Shown: positions 1-9,073 of the stretch, piece by piece
Layout of the letters: each line of letters opens with the position of its first letter
How positions within the stretch are numbered: position 1 is the stretch's first letter
Assembly: GCF_000953715.1 (NCBI RefSeq)
Contig: NZ_LN824141.1
Coordinates: forward strand, 1,052,676-1,116,675
Direction of reading: 5' to 3'
From: Defluviitoga tunisiensis
GTDB lineage: Bacteria; Thermotogota; Thermotogae; Petrotogales; Petrotogaceae
Length of the DNA: 64,000 nucleotides
Translations under genes and position numbers: made by a program
Notes under the pieces: model-generated
Databases searched by the model: none
What the model was told of the DNA's origin: nothing
Seen by the model: the letters and a program-made list of their open reading frames with translations, nothing else

Positions 1-611
1 GAACATTAACATTAATTTTTTCAATAATTCTAACTTTTTTTGTTTTATCTAAGAAAAATGTTAAGAGATCATTTTTCGTATTATCCTTAGGAATTATAAT
101 AATTGCAATATTGGTGAATTTTGAAATTATTGATTTTTCTCCTCTTTATGAAAGATTCTTTGGTGAGCATATTTATGATATTTCTTCTTTCACTACTAGA
201 AGAAGTGATTGGTGGCTAGCGGGTATAAAAGCAATTAAGCAAAGGCCCATTTTGGGTTTTGGTGGATCATTTTATGCTGGAATGTGGATAAACTATACAG
301 CATATGGAGAAATGTTCGTGATGCACAGTTTGTATATTGAAATATTGGTTCAATATGGAATATTGGGATTAATTGTTTTTTTATGGATAATTGTTAGAAT
401 ATTAAAAGATTTTAAACAACTGATCAACAAATTGAATAAGGGACAATTAAAAGATACCATTTTTTTGATTCCATTCATTTCGCTGTTAACCTGTCTTTTC
501 GCTGGATTATCCCTTTCATGGCAGTGGAGAGATCTACTATGGTTTTTTATTTCTATTTGTTTAGGCGTTGGAAGCCTTACAGGGGAGAATATTAAAATGA
601 GCAACATATAA
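1..611 (+). CDS. O-antigen ligase/polymerase family protein, 5' end outside window
   Basis: The reading frame is open from base 3, so the gene enters from the left edge; only about the last 200 residues are visible. Hydrophobic segments flank the motif around RSDWWLAGIKAIKQRPILGF and the later MHSLYIEILVQYGILG stretch, which is the usual C-terminal pattern of the Wzy/WaaL (O-antigen ligase, Wzy_C) family: a periplasmic loop followed by the short 'H-N/S-x-Y-l-E-i-l-v-e-x-G-i-l-G' block and final membrane helices. These proteins join or polymerise lipid-linked oligosaccharides at the membrane. The downstream flippase and glycosyltransferases support a surface-polysaccharide role. Ligase and polymerase cannot be told apart from this fragment. 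Confidence 0.75.
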   Translation, partial: TLTLIFSIILTFFVLSKKNVKRSFFVLSLGIIIIAILVNFEIIDFSPLYERFFGEHIYDISSFTTRRSDWWLAGIKAIKQRPILGFGGSFYAGMWINYTAYGEMFVMHSLYIEILVQYGILGLIVFLWIIVRILKDFKQLINKLNKGQLKDTIFLIPFISLLTCLFAGLSLSWQWRDLLWFFISICLGVGSLTGENIKMSNI

Positions 612-1120
612 AAATGAATTCAAAGGTATTTTTGTATAAAATCAAGATTACCAACTTCTTGAAGAAATTCCTTTCATAACATTATATGAAAAGTGTTTCT
701 CCTTTTTTAGATCCTGATTTAATCAACTATGCGTCAAGAAGGCTGAAGGATATAAGGAGAAGAAATTATAAATATTATTAAACGAATTTTGAAAAAGCAT
801 CAAGAAGTAGTTGAATATAAATGGGCGGGAATAAATAAAAAACAACTAAAAAATACTTAAAATTCTAAAACATTTGCCATCTGCCATTGTTATACTTATA
901 GATAATTTGTGGATAAAATATAAAGTACTTAAACTCTATTAAGCACAAATATTTATGGAAATTTTATAAGGGATTTCAAAAAATGACTTTCATTATTTTA
1001 TTTATCTTGTTTTAAAAGACTAATAGAAGGCTACAAAGATTGGTTAATTTCTTCAAATAATCAAACATAAATTGATAGAGTTTTATGAGCTTAGTAATTT
1101 CAATAAGAGGAGTTGATTAA
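612..1120. other. Gene-poor gap with decayed sequence
   Basis: Only very short open frames occur here (for example about 33 codons starting with ATG near 687). None shows a recognisable domain. The flanking genes are both surface-polysaccharide genes, one of them truncated, so this is probably eroded remnant of the same cluster. No hairpin with a U-tract was noticed. Confidence 0.4.
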
Positions 1121-1534
1121 ATGTCAAAAATATCTGTAATAATCCCCCCATACAATGTGGAGAAATACGTAGAGAGAACTTTGAGAAGTTTAATGGCTCA
1201 AACTTTTAAAGATTTTGAAGTAATAATAATCAATGATGGCTCTACTGATAATACAGAAAAGATTATCCAAGAAGTCTTGCAAAATGCTAATTTTCAGTGG
1301 AAATTAATAAATCAAGAGAATCAAGGTGTAAGCGCTGCTAGAAACAGAGGAATAATAGAATCAAAAGGGGGATACGTATGTTTCTTAGATGCAGATGATT
1401 ATTATCATCCTACCTTTCTTGAAAAAATGTATAATAAGGCCAAAGAGAAAAATTATGATTTAGTTTTTTGTAATTTTAGTTATGTTGATGAAAATGGAAA
1501 AACTATTTTGGAGCCTAAACAATCAAAGAAATAG
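1121..1534 (+). pseudogene. Truncated family 2 glycosyltransferase
   Basis: A good ribosome site (AGAGGAG) precedes the ATG. The 137 residues match the N-terminal half of a GT-A family 2 glycosyltransferase: SVIIPPYNVEKYVERTL strand, the INDGSTDNT nucleotide-binding loop, NQGVSAARNRG and the metal-binding FLDADD motif. Family members are usually about 300 residues or more; here the frame stops shortly after YVDENGK, so the acceptor-binding half is missing. The next sequence is a WecB-like fragment, so a deletion probably fused two loci. Donor and acceptor sugars are unknown and activity is unlikely. Confidence 0.75.
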
Positions 1535-1562
1535 TAAAGGAAAAAGAAAGGAAGTCTCTAAC

Positions 1563-2161
1563 ATGAAACTACTCAGTTTAATTGGTGTCCGCCCACAAAT
1601 AATAAAAGAAGCAATTCTTAACAAAGAATTTGAAAAGCACAATGTCGAAGAAATTTTGGTTCATTCTGGTCAACATTATGATTTTAATATGTCTGATATA
1701 TTATTTTTTCAGTCTTTGAACGTCAAAACTCCTAATTATAACCTTGGGATAGGTTCAGGAACACATGGTGAAATGACAGGAAGAATAATGATTGAGTTTG
1801 AAAAGATTGTTATGAAAGCATAAATGAATTTGGATTTGAGAGATATTTAGGAAACGTTGTTTTGAGTGAACCTCTTGATTATCCTAAACTGATGGGGATT
1901 GTAAAACATTCAAACAAAGTAATAACAGATAGTGGAGGATTACAAAAAGAAGCATATTTTGCAGGAAAAAGGTGCATAGTTTTGATGCCAGATACAGGAT
2001 GGAGAGAGTTAGTAGAAGCAGGATGGAATATGCTAGCAGATGAAAATAACCTTGTAGAAAAGGTATTAACTGAAAGTAAGGTAGCATACCCACATGGTAT
2101 GTATGGAGATGGAAATGCTGGAGAAAAGATAGTTACTATTATACTAAGCAACTTTGATTAA
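1563..2161 (+). pseudogene. UDP-GlcNAc 2-epimerase (WecB-like) with internal deletion
   Basis: The first part (from ATG 1563, MKLLSLIGVRPQIIK...VHSGQHYD) is the N-terminus of a non-hydrolysing UDP-N-acetylglucosamine 2-epimerase. The second part (about 1840-2161: SEPLDYPKLM, ITDSGGLQKEAYF, PDTGWRELVE) is its C-terminal UDP-binding region. The roughly 170 middle residues of the normal 360-380 are missing and a stop codon near 1821 separates the halves, so the gene is dead. The intact enzyme makes UDP-ManNAc for surface polysaccharides. It shares the decayed zone with the GT2 fragment upstream. Confidence 0.8.
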
Positions 2162-2185
2162 TTTTTACTCAATTAATATTCTTGA

Positions 2186-2368
2186 TGTGAAGAAGAGATA
2201 CTCATTACATATTTAGAAAACGTATATTTTGGAAGGTCTAATTTTGGTATTTATACCACATCAGAAAATTATTTAGGAACTTCTGCTTTTGTTTTAAACA
2301 GAGGACAAAGCTTTTTCTTAGCTGAAAGAATTGCTCTACCAAACATATTTAGAAAAAATGTAGTATAA
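2186..2368 (+). pseudogene. Fragment of a peptidoglycan transglycosylase domain
   Basis: An open frame without a start reads EILITYLENVYFGRSNFGIY followed by a YLGTSAFVLN and FFLAERIALPN stretch. This is the recognisable 'E-I-L-E-x-Y-L-N-x-V-Y-F-G ... G-I ... A-s-x-x-Y-f-G-k-s-a-x-x-L-n-x-x-e-s-a-l-L-A' block of glycosyltransferase family 51 (class A PBP or monofunctional MtgA). Only about 60 residues remain and the catalytic Glu region lies upstream of the preserved part. It is an isolated relic; no neighbouring cell-wall gene is intact. Confidence 0.55.
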
Positions 2369-2410
2369 TATATAAAATTGTTCAAAAAACGAACAAAGGT
2401 GTAGATAAAA

Positions 2411-2923
2411 ATGGAAGAAAACGAATTATTAATACTAGAAATAATAGAAAACAATGCTTCAGTAACTCAAAGAGAAATATCTAAAAAGTCTGGGCTATCT
2501 TTGGGAATGGTGAACTTACTTCTAAAAAAATTTGTCAAAAAAGGACTTGTAAAGCTTGAAAGACTCGATGGAAAAAGCTTCAGATACATATTAACCCCTG
2601 AAGGATTTAAAGAAAAAAGTAAAAAGACAATTGACTATATAAAAAGATATTATAATAAAACGATGATTATTAAACAAAACATAGAAAGAGTAATACGAAC
2701 CTATGGAAGAAATAGAACTTACGCTCTATTTGGAAATGATAAAGAGATGAAAGAGATAATCGAGGGCATATTAAAAGAGTTAAACGTTGATTATATAATT
2801 GAAAACAATCTACAAAACATAAACAATTCTCAAATAATCATATTTTGGGATATCGATGATAAAGAAAAATTGAATGAGTTTAATTGTGAGTTTTTGTTGG
2901 GGAATTATAATAATGAGTGGTAG
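2411..2923 (+). CDS. Winged-helix transcriptional regulator of the polysaccharide cluster
   Basis: A 170-residue protein. Residues 1-75 form a MarR-like winged helix: LLILEIIENNASVTQREISK, recognition helix SLGMVNLLLKKFVKKG, wing LERLDGKSFRYILTPEG. A basic coiled helix (residues 75-100) follows, then a C-terminal alpha/beta region (ALFGNDKEMKEIIEGIL) of unknown function. Regulators with this N-terminal form often stand at the head of exopolysaccharide clusters. It lies 31 bases before a GT4 gene in the same direction, so it could control it. The ligand or effector is unknown. Confidence 0.7.
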   Translation: MEENELLILEIIENNASVTQREISKKSGLSLGMVNLLLKKFVKKGLVKLERLDGKSFRYILTPEGFKEKSKKTIDYIKRYYNKTMIIKQNIERVIRTYGRNRTYALFGNDKEMKEIIEGILKELNVDYIIENNLQNINNSQIIIFWDIDDKEKLNEFNCEFLLGNYNNEW

Positions 2924-2954
2924 AATTTTTATATTTTAGGTGGTTGATATAAGA

Positions 2955-4142
2955 ATGAGAGTATTATTTATAACAAATCTATTTCCTTATCCTCAAAATC
3001 CAACAAGCGGTGTTTTTATAACTAACAGATTAAAAGCTTTAAGAAATTTAGAAGTCGATTTTGATGCGTATGGTTTAATTTCCCAAGATAGTTCCACTGT
3101 GAAACTAGCAAGAAAGGTTTTAGGGAAAAAAGGAATTAGTGTTAATGAGGCTTTTTATGAAGTGAACGGCATAAAATATAAATTTGCCTTTTTTAATAGG
3201 AACATTTACGATGTGTTTTCTGACAAAATATTGAAAAGGAACAAAGTATATTTTTATTCAGAAAATGCTGCTAATCAAATATTTAATAACAGTAAAGAAT
3301 TTGATATAATTCATGCTCATGGGATGTATAATCTACCTGCTGGTTTAGTGGCAAAGTTAGTGTCAGAGAAATTAAAGGTGCCTTATGTTATTACATGTCA
3401 CGGTAGCGATATAAACTTAGCAATGCCAAATAACAAAGAATTGTATAATAACGTATTAGAACAAGCAGGAAAAGTAATATTTGTAAGTAATGCTTTGCTA
3501 AATAAGGCAAAATCCTTAGGGTATTCAGGTAAAAACGCTGTTGTTATTCCAAATGGTATGGAACCAGAAACTTTTAAACCCTTAGATAAAGAAAAGATAA
3601 AAAGAGAATTAGGATTGAGTAAAAAAGTGGTTGGTTTTGTTGGAAATTTGGTATTTATTAAACGAGCTGATAAGTTCCCTGAGATATTTGAAAATATATC
3701 GAGTAATAAAGACGTAGAGTTCTTAGTTGTTGGAGACGGAGAATTGAGAGAAAACATTGAAAAAGAATGTCAAAAAAGGAATTTGAATGTAAAATTTGTT
3801 GGAAGAGTTTCTCAGGATAAGGTGCCATATTATATGAATGCAATGGATGTTATGATATTACCAAGTAAGAATGAAGGCTGGCCTTGTGTTGTATTAGAGG
3901 CTCAAGCTTGTGGAGTTCCTGTAGTTGGAAGTAGTAATGGTGGAATACCAGAGGCAATAGGAGATGGGGGAATAGTCATAGAAGAAGGAGAAGATTTTGA
4001 AAAAAGGTTTGCAGATGCTGTAGTTGAATTGCTTAAAAATCCTATTGAAAGAGATTATTTGAGAGAAAGAGCTTTGGGATTTTCATGGGAGAATATTGTG
4101 AAACAAGAAGTGGCAGTATATGAAGAGGTGTTGAAAAAATAA
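2955..4142 (+). CDS. GT4-family glycosyltransferase
   Basis: About 395 residues with a GT-B fold. The N-terminal domain starts MRVLFITNLFPYPQNPTSGV with the glycine loop typical of this family; the C-terminal domain has VGFVGNLVFIKRADKF and the E-x7-E nucleotide-sugar motif NEGWPCVVLEAQACGVPV. ATG 2955 was chosen over the upstream GTG 2940 because AGGTGG (2938-2943) is then a well-placed ribosome site. It lies between a winged-helix regulator and a Wzx flippase, so it probably extends a lipid-linked oligosaccharide at the inner membrane face. The sugar is unknown. Confidence 0.85.
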   Translation: MRVLFITNLFPYPQNPTSGVFITNRLKALRNLEVDFDAYGLISQDSSTVKLARKVLGKKGISVNEAFYEVNGIKYKFAFFNRNIYDVFSDKILKRNKVYFYSENAANQIFNNSKEFDIIHAHGMYNLPAGLVAKLVSEKLKVPYVITCHGSDINLAMPNNKELYNNVLEQAGKVIFVSNALLNKAKSLGYSGKNAVVIPNGMEPETFKPLDKEKIKRELGLSKKVVGFVGNLVFIKRADKFPEIFENISSNKDVEFLVVGDGELRENIEKECQKRNLNVKFVGRVSQDKVPYYMNAMDVMILPSKNEGWPCVVLEAQACGVPVVGSSNGGIPEAIGDGGIVIEEGEDFEKRFADAVVELLKNPIERDYLRERALGFSWENIVKQEVAVYEEVLKK

Positions 4143-4162
4143 GAATTAAAGGAAGTGATTGA

Positions 4163-4237
4163 ATGCCTGGGTTTTTAGGTGAGATAAGTAAAAACAAAAC
4201 ATATAAAAATTTTGGTATCTCGATAGAAGTGATTTGA
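4163..4237 (+). pseudogene. Possible remnant start of an asparagine-synthase-like gene
   Basis: A ribosome-like site (AAAGGAAG) precedes an ATG giving MPGFLGEISKNKTYKNF and a stop after 24 codons. The 'M-P/C-G-h-h-G-x-I' start resembles glutamine-amidotransferase-like asparagine synthase homologues found in polysaccharide clusters. Too short to be certain; the rest of the 4238-4356 gap shows nothing coding. Confidence 0.25.
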
Positions 4238-4356
4238 TTAATGGAGTAATCGAAAGCAAAAACTTTTATTTAGAAAGAAGAAATTAGCAATATTGTTGAA
4301 AAAATTACTCATAAAACATACATAAAAATTTTTGAATGAAACTCTGGAGGATAATA

Positions 4357-5811
4357 ATGTCAAAAGAAAGAGAATTCATAAAATCTTTTTTTGAATTTTC
4401 AATAGGGCAATGGATTGCAGCCCTAATTTCTTTTATTACAACACCAATAACAACCTGGCTTATTATTCCTGAAGAATTTGGGAAAGCTTCTATGTTCACA
4501 TTAGCCTTTAATTTACTTTTAAACGTTGCTCTTTTAGGGGCTGATCAAAGTTTTGTGCGGATGTTTTATGAAAAAGAAGAGGATAAAAGGAGAGATTTGC
4601 TCTGGAATGCTTTAATTCCAAGTTTGACATTAGGATTTGTGGTTTTTATTTTAATAGGGATATTTTGGAAGCAGCTTTCCTTTGTTCTTTTTGGTGATTA
4701 TAGTCATTTTCTTCCCATTTTTTTATTGGGAATTACCATAATAATAGGAACGATAGAAAGGTTTGCAACTTTAGTTGTTAGAATGAAACAAAGAGGAATC
4801 GCATTCTCCACTTTAAGGGTTGTTAATGGATTATCAAACGCTGTTTTTACAATTTTATATGCTTTGCTTGTTTCAAGGACTTTTTATGCAGTTATTGTTG
4901 GATTGTTTTTTTCTCATGTGGCTTCTCTCTTGTTAGCTATCTTTCTTGAAAAAGATATGTGGGTTGGAAAGTTTAAAATTAATACAGGTTTAGTCAAAGA
5001 AATTATAAAGTACGGGCTTCCGTTTGTCCCAACATTTTTAATAACTTGGCTTTTTCAATCTTTTGATAAACTAGCCTTGAGAAATTATAGTGATTTTACT
5101 GAGATAGGATTATATTCAGCTGCTTTCAAGGTTGTTGCTATTATGAACTTAATTCAAACGGGTTTTACGACATTTTGGACACCCGTTTCTTATGAGAGCT
5201 ATGAAAATGATCCTGAAAGTACAGGGCTTTTTGAAAAGGTTTCTTTGTTTATTTCAGCTTCAATGTTTGTTTTGGGGATGCTAATTATTGTTTTTAAGGA
5301 TGTAATATTTTTACTTTTAGCAAAGTCTTATCGTTCTGCAGCGCAAATATCTCCATTTCTAATTTTAATGCCAATAATGTATACAACTTCAGAAGTATCG
5401 GTTGTGGGAATAAACTTTAAGAAAAAAACCTTTTGGCACATGTTAATAGCTGCAATATCAGCAGGTTGTAACATTGTTGGAAACGTATTGTTAGTTCCAT
5501 TATATGGTGCAAAAGCTGCAGCGTTTACGACCGGAGTGTCTTATATAGTTTTCTTTTGTATGAGAACATTTATTTCAAAAAAGTTGTATCCAGTTAATTA
5601 TCATTTAGGTAAATTCTTTTCTGCAACTGCAGTTTTTGTGATAGTAGCTTTTATAAACACATTTGTAGGGAATGTTGTCTGGCAAATATCATCCGCGTTA
5701 ATTGGTTTGATATTAATTTTGTTAGTTTATAATAATGAGGTTAGATATGTATTTGATTTGGTTGTTGATGCATTAAAAAGAGTTAAGAATAAAGTGGTTA
5801 ATAAGGCATAA
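4357..5811 (+). CDS. Wzx-type polysaccharide flippase, copy 1
   Basis: About 484 residues, mostly membrane helices (12-14 predicted by eye), of the MATE/MOP-superfamily polysaccharide exporter (RfbX/Wzx) type. It would flip undecaprenyl-linked oligosaccharide across the inner membrane. ATG 4357 is preceded by GGAGG with good spacing; the longer frame from 4336 has no such site. A very close paralogue lies at 28157-29611 and the two DNA sequences are identical over long runs (e.g. around 4400-4460 and 28202-28262). The stop codon abuts a repeated element starting at 5812. Confidence 0.88.
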   Translation: MSKEREFIKSFFEFSIGQWIAALISFITTPITTWLIIPEEFGKASMFTLAFNLLLNVALLGADQSFVRMFYEKEEDKRRDLLWNALIPSLTLGFVVFILIGIFWKQLSFVLFGDYSHFLPIFLLGITIIIGTIERFATLVVRMKQRGIAFSTLRVVNGLSNAVFTILYALLVSRTFYAVIVGLFFSHVASLLLAIFLEKDMWVGKFKINTGLVKEIIKYGLPFVPTFLITWLFQSFDKLALRNYSDFTEIGLYSAAFKVVAIMNLIQTGFTTFWTPVSYESYENDPESTGLFEKVSLFISASMFVLGMLIIVFKDVIFLLLAKSYRSAAQISPFLILMPIMYTTSEVSVVGINFKKKTFWHMLIAAISAGCNIVGNVLLVPLYGAKAAAFTTGVSYIVFFCMRTFISKKLYPVNYHLGKFFSATAVFVIVAFINTFVGNVVWQISSALIGLILILLVYNNEVRYVFDLVVDALKRVKNKVVNKA

Positions 5812-6058
5812 CAATTTGTTATGTTTTAATCTTTTAATAAATGGTATACATTTGTCATCTCGGATAAGGTTTTCTGAGGATTTTGATGAAAAAACAGGAT
5901 AAAAAAAGAAAAGTAAAACTGTTATGTTTAAGTAATAGTCGTTGCTTTAAAGGATATTCATTTGGTTTTTTGGTTATAATTATGAGGTTTTTGATGAGTG
6001 TATAACTACGTATACCTTTTTAGAAGATTGTTGATTTTTATAAGGATGTTTGAGGTTT
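5812..6058 (+). repeat. GGTATAC element, copy 1
   Basis: A repeated block starting directly after the wzx stop codon. The core runs from GGTATAC (5843) to GTATACC (6010-6016), 174 bp, and contains GAGGATTTTGATGAAAAAAC and TATGAGGTTTTTGATGAGTG segments shared with the copies at about 6406, 7071, 11804 and 16204. No conserved protein is visible in it. The terminal inverted GGTATAC ends and constant length suggest a non-autonomous mobile element or a structured RNA unit. Confidence 0.6.
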
Positions 6059-6202
6059 TAGTCCGTATCAATTCATAATTGTGGATCGTTTCTAGGAATT
6101 AAAATCCGGATTCGTGAATTTGTTGATAGATAAATTATTATTAAATTAATGTTTTATTTTTTGATTTCGTAAATTTATTATAATTCACATTGATTAATAG
6201 TT

Positions 6203-7046
6203 GTAGAGACGCTCTATATGAGCGTCTTTTTTTTAAAGATATTGATTTTGAAATCATGAGACGCCCATATAGGTTAAAAACATTTGAAACAAGGAGACGC
6301 GCATGTAGCACGTCTCTACAAAAATTCATAAAATTTTTTACTACAATAAAACCAGGAGACGCCCGTATAGGGCGTCTCTACAGTTGTTTAAAAGGGTGTT
6401 TGAGGAAATTGTTATGTTTTAATCTTTTGATAAATGGTATACATACGTCATCTTGGGGAAGATTTTTTGAGGATTTTGATGAAAAAACAGGATAAAAATC
6501 ATAAGAGTAAAACTGTTATGTGTAAGTGATAATCGTTGTTTTAAAAGATATTTATTTAATTTTTGGTTATAATTATGAGGTTTTTGGTGAGTGTATAACT
6601 ACGTATACCTTTTTAGAAAATTGTTGATTTTTATTAGGATGTTTGAGGTTTATAGCCAGTATCAATTCATAGTTGTGAATTGTTTACAGAAATTAAAATC
6701 TGGATTCGTGAATTTATTATAATTCACATTAATTGATAGTTGTAGAGACGCTCTATACGAGCGTCTTTTTTAAAGATATTGATTTTAAAACCAGGAGACG
6801 CCCATATAGGTCGTCTCTACAGTTGTTTGAATTGAGGTTTGAAGCAATATTAAACGTATTGATTTTTGGAATGTGTTTAAAACCAGGAGACGCCCATGTA
6901 GGTCGTCTCTACAAAAAGATAAATTCATAAAATGTTTTGTTATGATTAAACCATGAGACGTGCGTATAGCACGTCTCTATAAAAAAATCAATTCACATTT
7001 TTTGCTACGTTTGAACCTAGGAGATGCGCATGTAGCACGTCTCTAC
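6203..7046. repeat. Palindromic repeat cluster (9 copies)
   Basis: Copies at 6203-6227, 6258-6274 (half only), 6294-6319, 6356-6381, 6742-6766, 6795-6820, 6887-6912, 6955-6980 and 7021-7046. Each is a roughly 26-bp imperfect palindrome with arms GAGACG and CGTCTC; GTAG is present on one side only. The first of each group is in the GTAGAGACG orientation and is preceded by TTATTATAATTCACATT; later copies are in the opposite orientation. Short ORFs spanning this region arise from the repeats and are not genes. Confidence 0.9.
6406..6652 (+). repeat. GGTATAC element, copy 2
   Basis: Same unit as at 5812. GGTATAC at 6436 and GTATACC ending at 6609 give a core of exactly 174 bp. It follows a palindromic repeat (6356-6381) and is followed by a shared tail (ATTAAAATCTGGATTCGTG) that leads into the next palindromic group. 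Confidence 0.6.
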
Positions 7047-7070
7047 AGTCGATTAAATGATTGTTTGAAC

Positions 7071-7469
7071 AAATTGTTATGTTTTAATCTTTTGATAAAC
7101 GGTATACATACGTCATCTCGGATAAGGTTTTCTGAGGATTTTGATGAAAAAACGTGGTAAAAAATGGAAAAGTCAAACTGTTATGTTTAAGTGATAATCG
7201 TTGTTTTAAAGGATATTTATTTATTTTTTGGTTATAATTATGAGGTTTTTGATAGGTGTATAACTACGTATACCTTTTTAGAAGATTATTGGTTTTTGAA
7301 GGTAGACTGAGGTTTAAAACCTTCAAGAAACGGATTTTGAGTTTACTTTTTGGAAGAATGATTGCTAAGAATATCAGAGTTGGTTTTAATTATTGAAGTA
7401 ATATAGAAATCGAACAATTTCTTAATTATCTCAATTTAAAGTAAAATATGTCTGTCTAATTAGTTGTTA
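7071..7469 (+). repeat. GGTATAC element, copy 3, with long right extension
   Basis: GGTATAC at 7101 and GTATACC ending at 7274 give the 174-bp core. The right side continues with a hairpin GAGGTTTAAAACCTTC and about 150 bp (TTTTTGGAAGAATGATTGCT ... GTCTAATTAGTTGTTA) that is shared almost base for base with the copy at 16204-16603. The two long copies are therefore the most complete form of the element. No convincing ORF crosses it. Confidence 0.6.
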
Positions 7470-7614
7470 TCGGTTTTGAAAATAAAAGACAAAAATAATA
7501 CAATTGAGCTGTCAATTGTTATATATTTCATTAATTATTTGCATTTTTGAATACACTGGTACTTCATCTCTTACTTTTTTCGAATTTCTAAAGTATTTAT
7601 TGACCTTATTATAA

Positions 7615-8016
7615 GACGACCTTAAAGTAATTATAATCACTCTCAATTTTATTTATCATTTCCTCTGTGATTCACTCGTTGATTACGAAATTATAGAAAA
7701 AAAAGAAGTTTACAATCTTAGAGGTGACTTAATAGAAATAAATTCGTATGTAGCTAAGTGTAAAACATGTAATAGCGAACTATTTGAACCTTATTTAGAA
7801 AATGAGAATTTGAAACAACTTTATAGAAAGTATGCAAAGAAACATAATTTGGTTCTTCCTGAAGATATAAAAAGTATGAGAGAAAAGTATGATGTAAGTC
7901 AAACGTTATTTGCGATAATTCTAGGAATAGGAGAAGCAACAATTGAAAGATATGAAAGTGGTTCTCTTCCGTCCGAATCTATAAGTAATTTGATAAAAAA
8001 TGAGTTTTCAACTTAA
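7615..8016 (+). pseudogene. 5'-truncated YgiT/MqsA-type zinc-finger HTH antitoxin
   Basis: The frame is open from 7615 with no good start. It reads a CKTCNSELFEPYLE segment (a remaining Cys pair), then YAKKHNLVLPEDIKSMREKY and the HTH DVSQTLFAIILGIGEATIER followed by YESGSLP. This order, treble-clef half then XRE-like HTH with a 'G-x-G-E-x-T-I-x-R-Y-E-x-G' helix, is characteristic of YgiT/MqsA-family proteins, which act as antitoxins and autorepressors. The first Cys pair and N-terminus are absent. A TTG at 7810 could start an HTH-only product of 68 residues. No toxin partner is visible beside it. Confidence 0.6.
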
Positions 8017-8522
8017 AAATTATGTTTAGACTGTATAGTTTACTATAGTTTGTGGTTGAAGTTGGAATTAGCTTACATAATTGGAAGTTTGTTAAATTTG
8101 CTGGAAATGCAATATATTTAAGATGAGGTGATTTTATATAGTGGTAAACATTTTATTTAGATAGGTTATCAATACTTTTTTTGGTGATGTTTTATTTTTT
8201 AGTTTTGAGTTAAAAAATCTAAAGAAAGGTAAATGGTTATTTTTTATTTTAGATACAATCGTAGAATTTTTATTATTGTATTTTGATGATAATATATTAA
8301 TAAAATTTTTGATATGTTTATAGCTGGAATGTGTGAAAGAGATATTGCTGAAGAAATTAATAGATAATTGTTTATATGATTATGATAGTTGAAAATGCAT
8401 TTATTTTTTCTTTTATATTAAGATTCAAGTTTGAAAGTATACCTAATGTTATTGCAAATAATTCTTATAAAAGATGGCTTGTTAAGAAATTTATAACTTT
8501 TATATTGCGTGCCAAAAGTTAA
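8017..8522. other. AT-rich gap without an assignable gene
   Basis: Short hydrophobic open frames occur (e.g. about 8163-8324, no start), and a short piece reads MFIAGMCERDIAEEINR before a stop near 8370. They look like eroded coding sequence but match nothing I recognise. No repeat of the two large families is present. Confidence 0.35.
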
Positions 8523-8807
8523 CAGGAAATATCCTCTAAAAAGGAGAATTGTAATATGGCTCTTTATTACTTAAATTTGACTCCAAAAAGTGAAGGAAAA
8601 GGTCTTCATTATGAAATTCATAAAGAAGATTGTAAATGGCTTGAACAGGTAGAACATTTTGAGTTAATAGGGAATTTTTTTAATTGTAGAGGAGCTATAA
8701 ATAAAGCAAAACTTGACCATCCAGATTGGAAAATAGATGGGTGTTTCTATTGTTGCAAGGATTGTCATAATTTGTAAGATTTAAATAAAAAAGAGGATAT
8801 TTCCTGA
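8523..8807. repeat. 15-bp perfect inverted repeat flanking a small gene
   Basis: CAGGAAATATCCTCT at 8523-8537 and its exact reverse complement at 8793-8807 bracket the 73-residue gene at 8556-8777. The left arm lies just upstream of the ribosome site, the right arm 16 bases after the stop. It could be the ends of a small mobile unit, or paired protein-binding sites. Confidence 0.6.
8556..8777 (+). CDS. Small conserved Cys/His-rich protein
   Basis: 73 residues with a strong ribosome site (AAAGGAG, 8540-8546) eight bases before the ATG. The sequence has HYEIHKEDCKWLEQ, a GNFFNCRGAINKA segment and a C-terminal GCFYCCKDCHNL cluster: one His and five or six Cys that could hold a metal. I recall small proteins of this pattern (H-x-x-x-C-x-x-L ... 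G-x-f-x-x-C-x-x-A ... N-G-C-x-x-C) in many bacteria, without known function. It is bracketed by a 15-bp inverted repeat and lies before a KAP NTPase, so a role in an accessory or defence locus is possible but unproven. Confidence 0.6.
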   Translation: MALYYLNLTPKSEGKGLHYEIHKEDCKWLEQVEHFELIGNFFNCRGAINKAKLDHPDWKIDGCFYCCKDCHNL

Positions 8808-9060
8808 ACTAAATTTAATGCTTTTTTAGTTAAGGCATTAAGTCGTAGAAATTGACAAAATACTTTGAATATCTATGTCTTGCAGCTTCTATTGCTATTG
8901 AAACTGCTAAATGTGTCTTACTTACACCGCGTAATCACTCGTTATGGAGATTGGAGAAAAACATATGAAATGATAAAATAAGACAAAGAATGAGAATATG
9001 TAAAAGAAAAAAACTATTTTAGAACCAAGAAATAATGTGTTTCTCAATTTACTATTATAC
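8808..9060. other. Gap upstream of the KAP NTPase gene
   Basis: No gene of useful length. One frame gives a short piece reading YLCLAASIAIETAKC and then stops; it resembles no family I can name. The ribosome site GAGGAGG at 9061-9067 belongs to the next gene. Confidence 0.3.
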
Positions 9061-9073
9061 GAGGAGGCGTATT

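Noticed and set aside
6190-7160. Open frames such as 6190-6495, 6733-6930 and 6960-7160
   Set aside because: They run through palindromic and GGTATAC repeats; the repeated DAHVGRLY-like peptides come from translating the palindromes, with no ribosome site or homologues.
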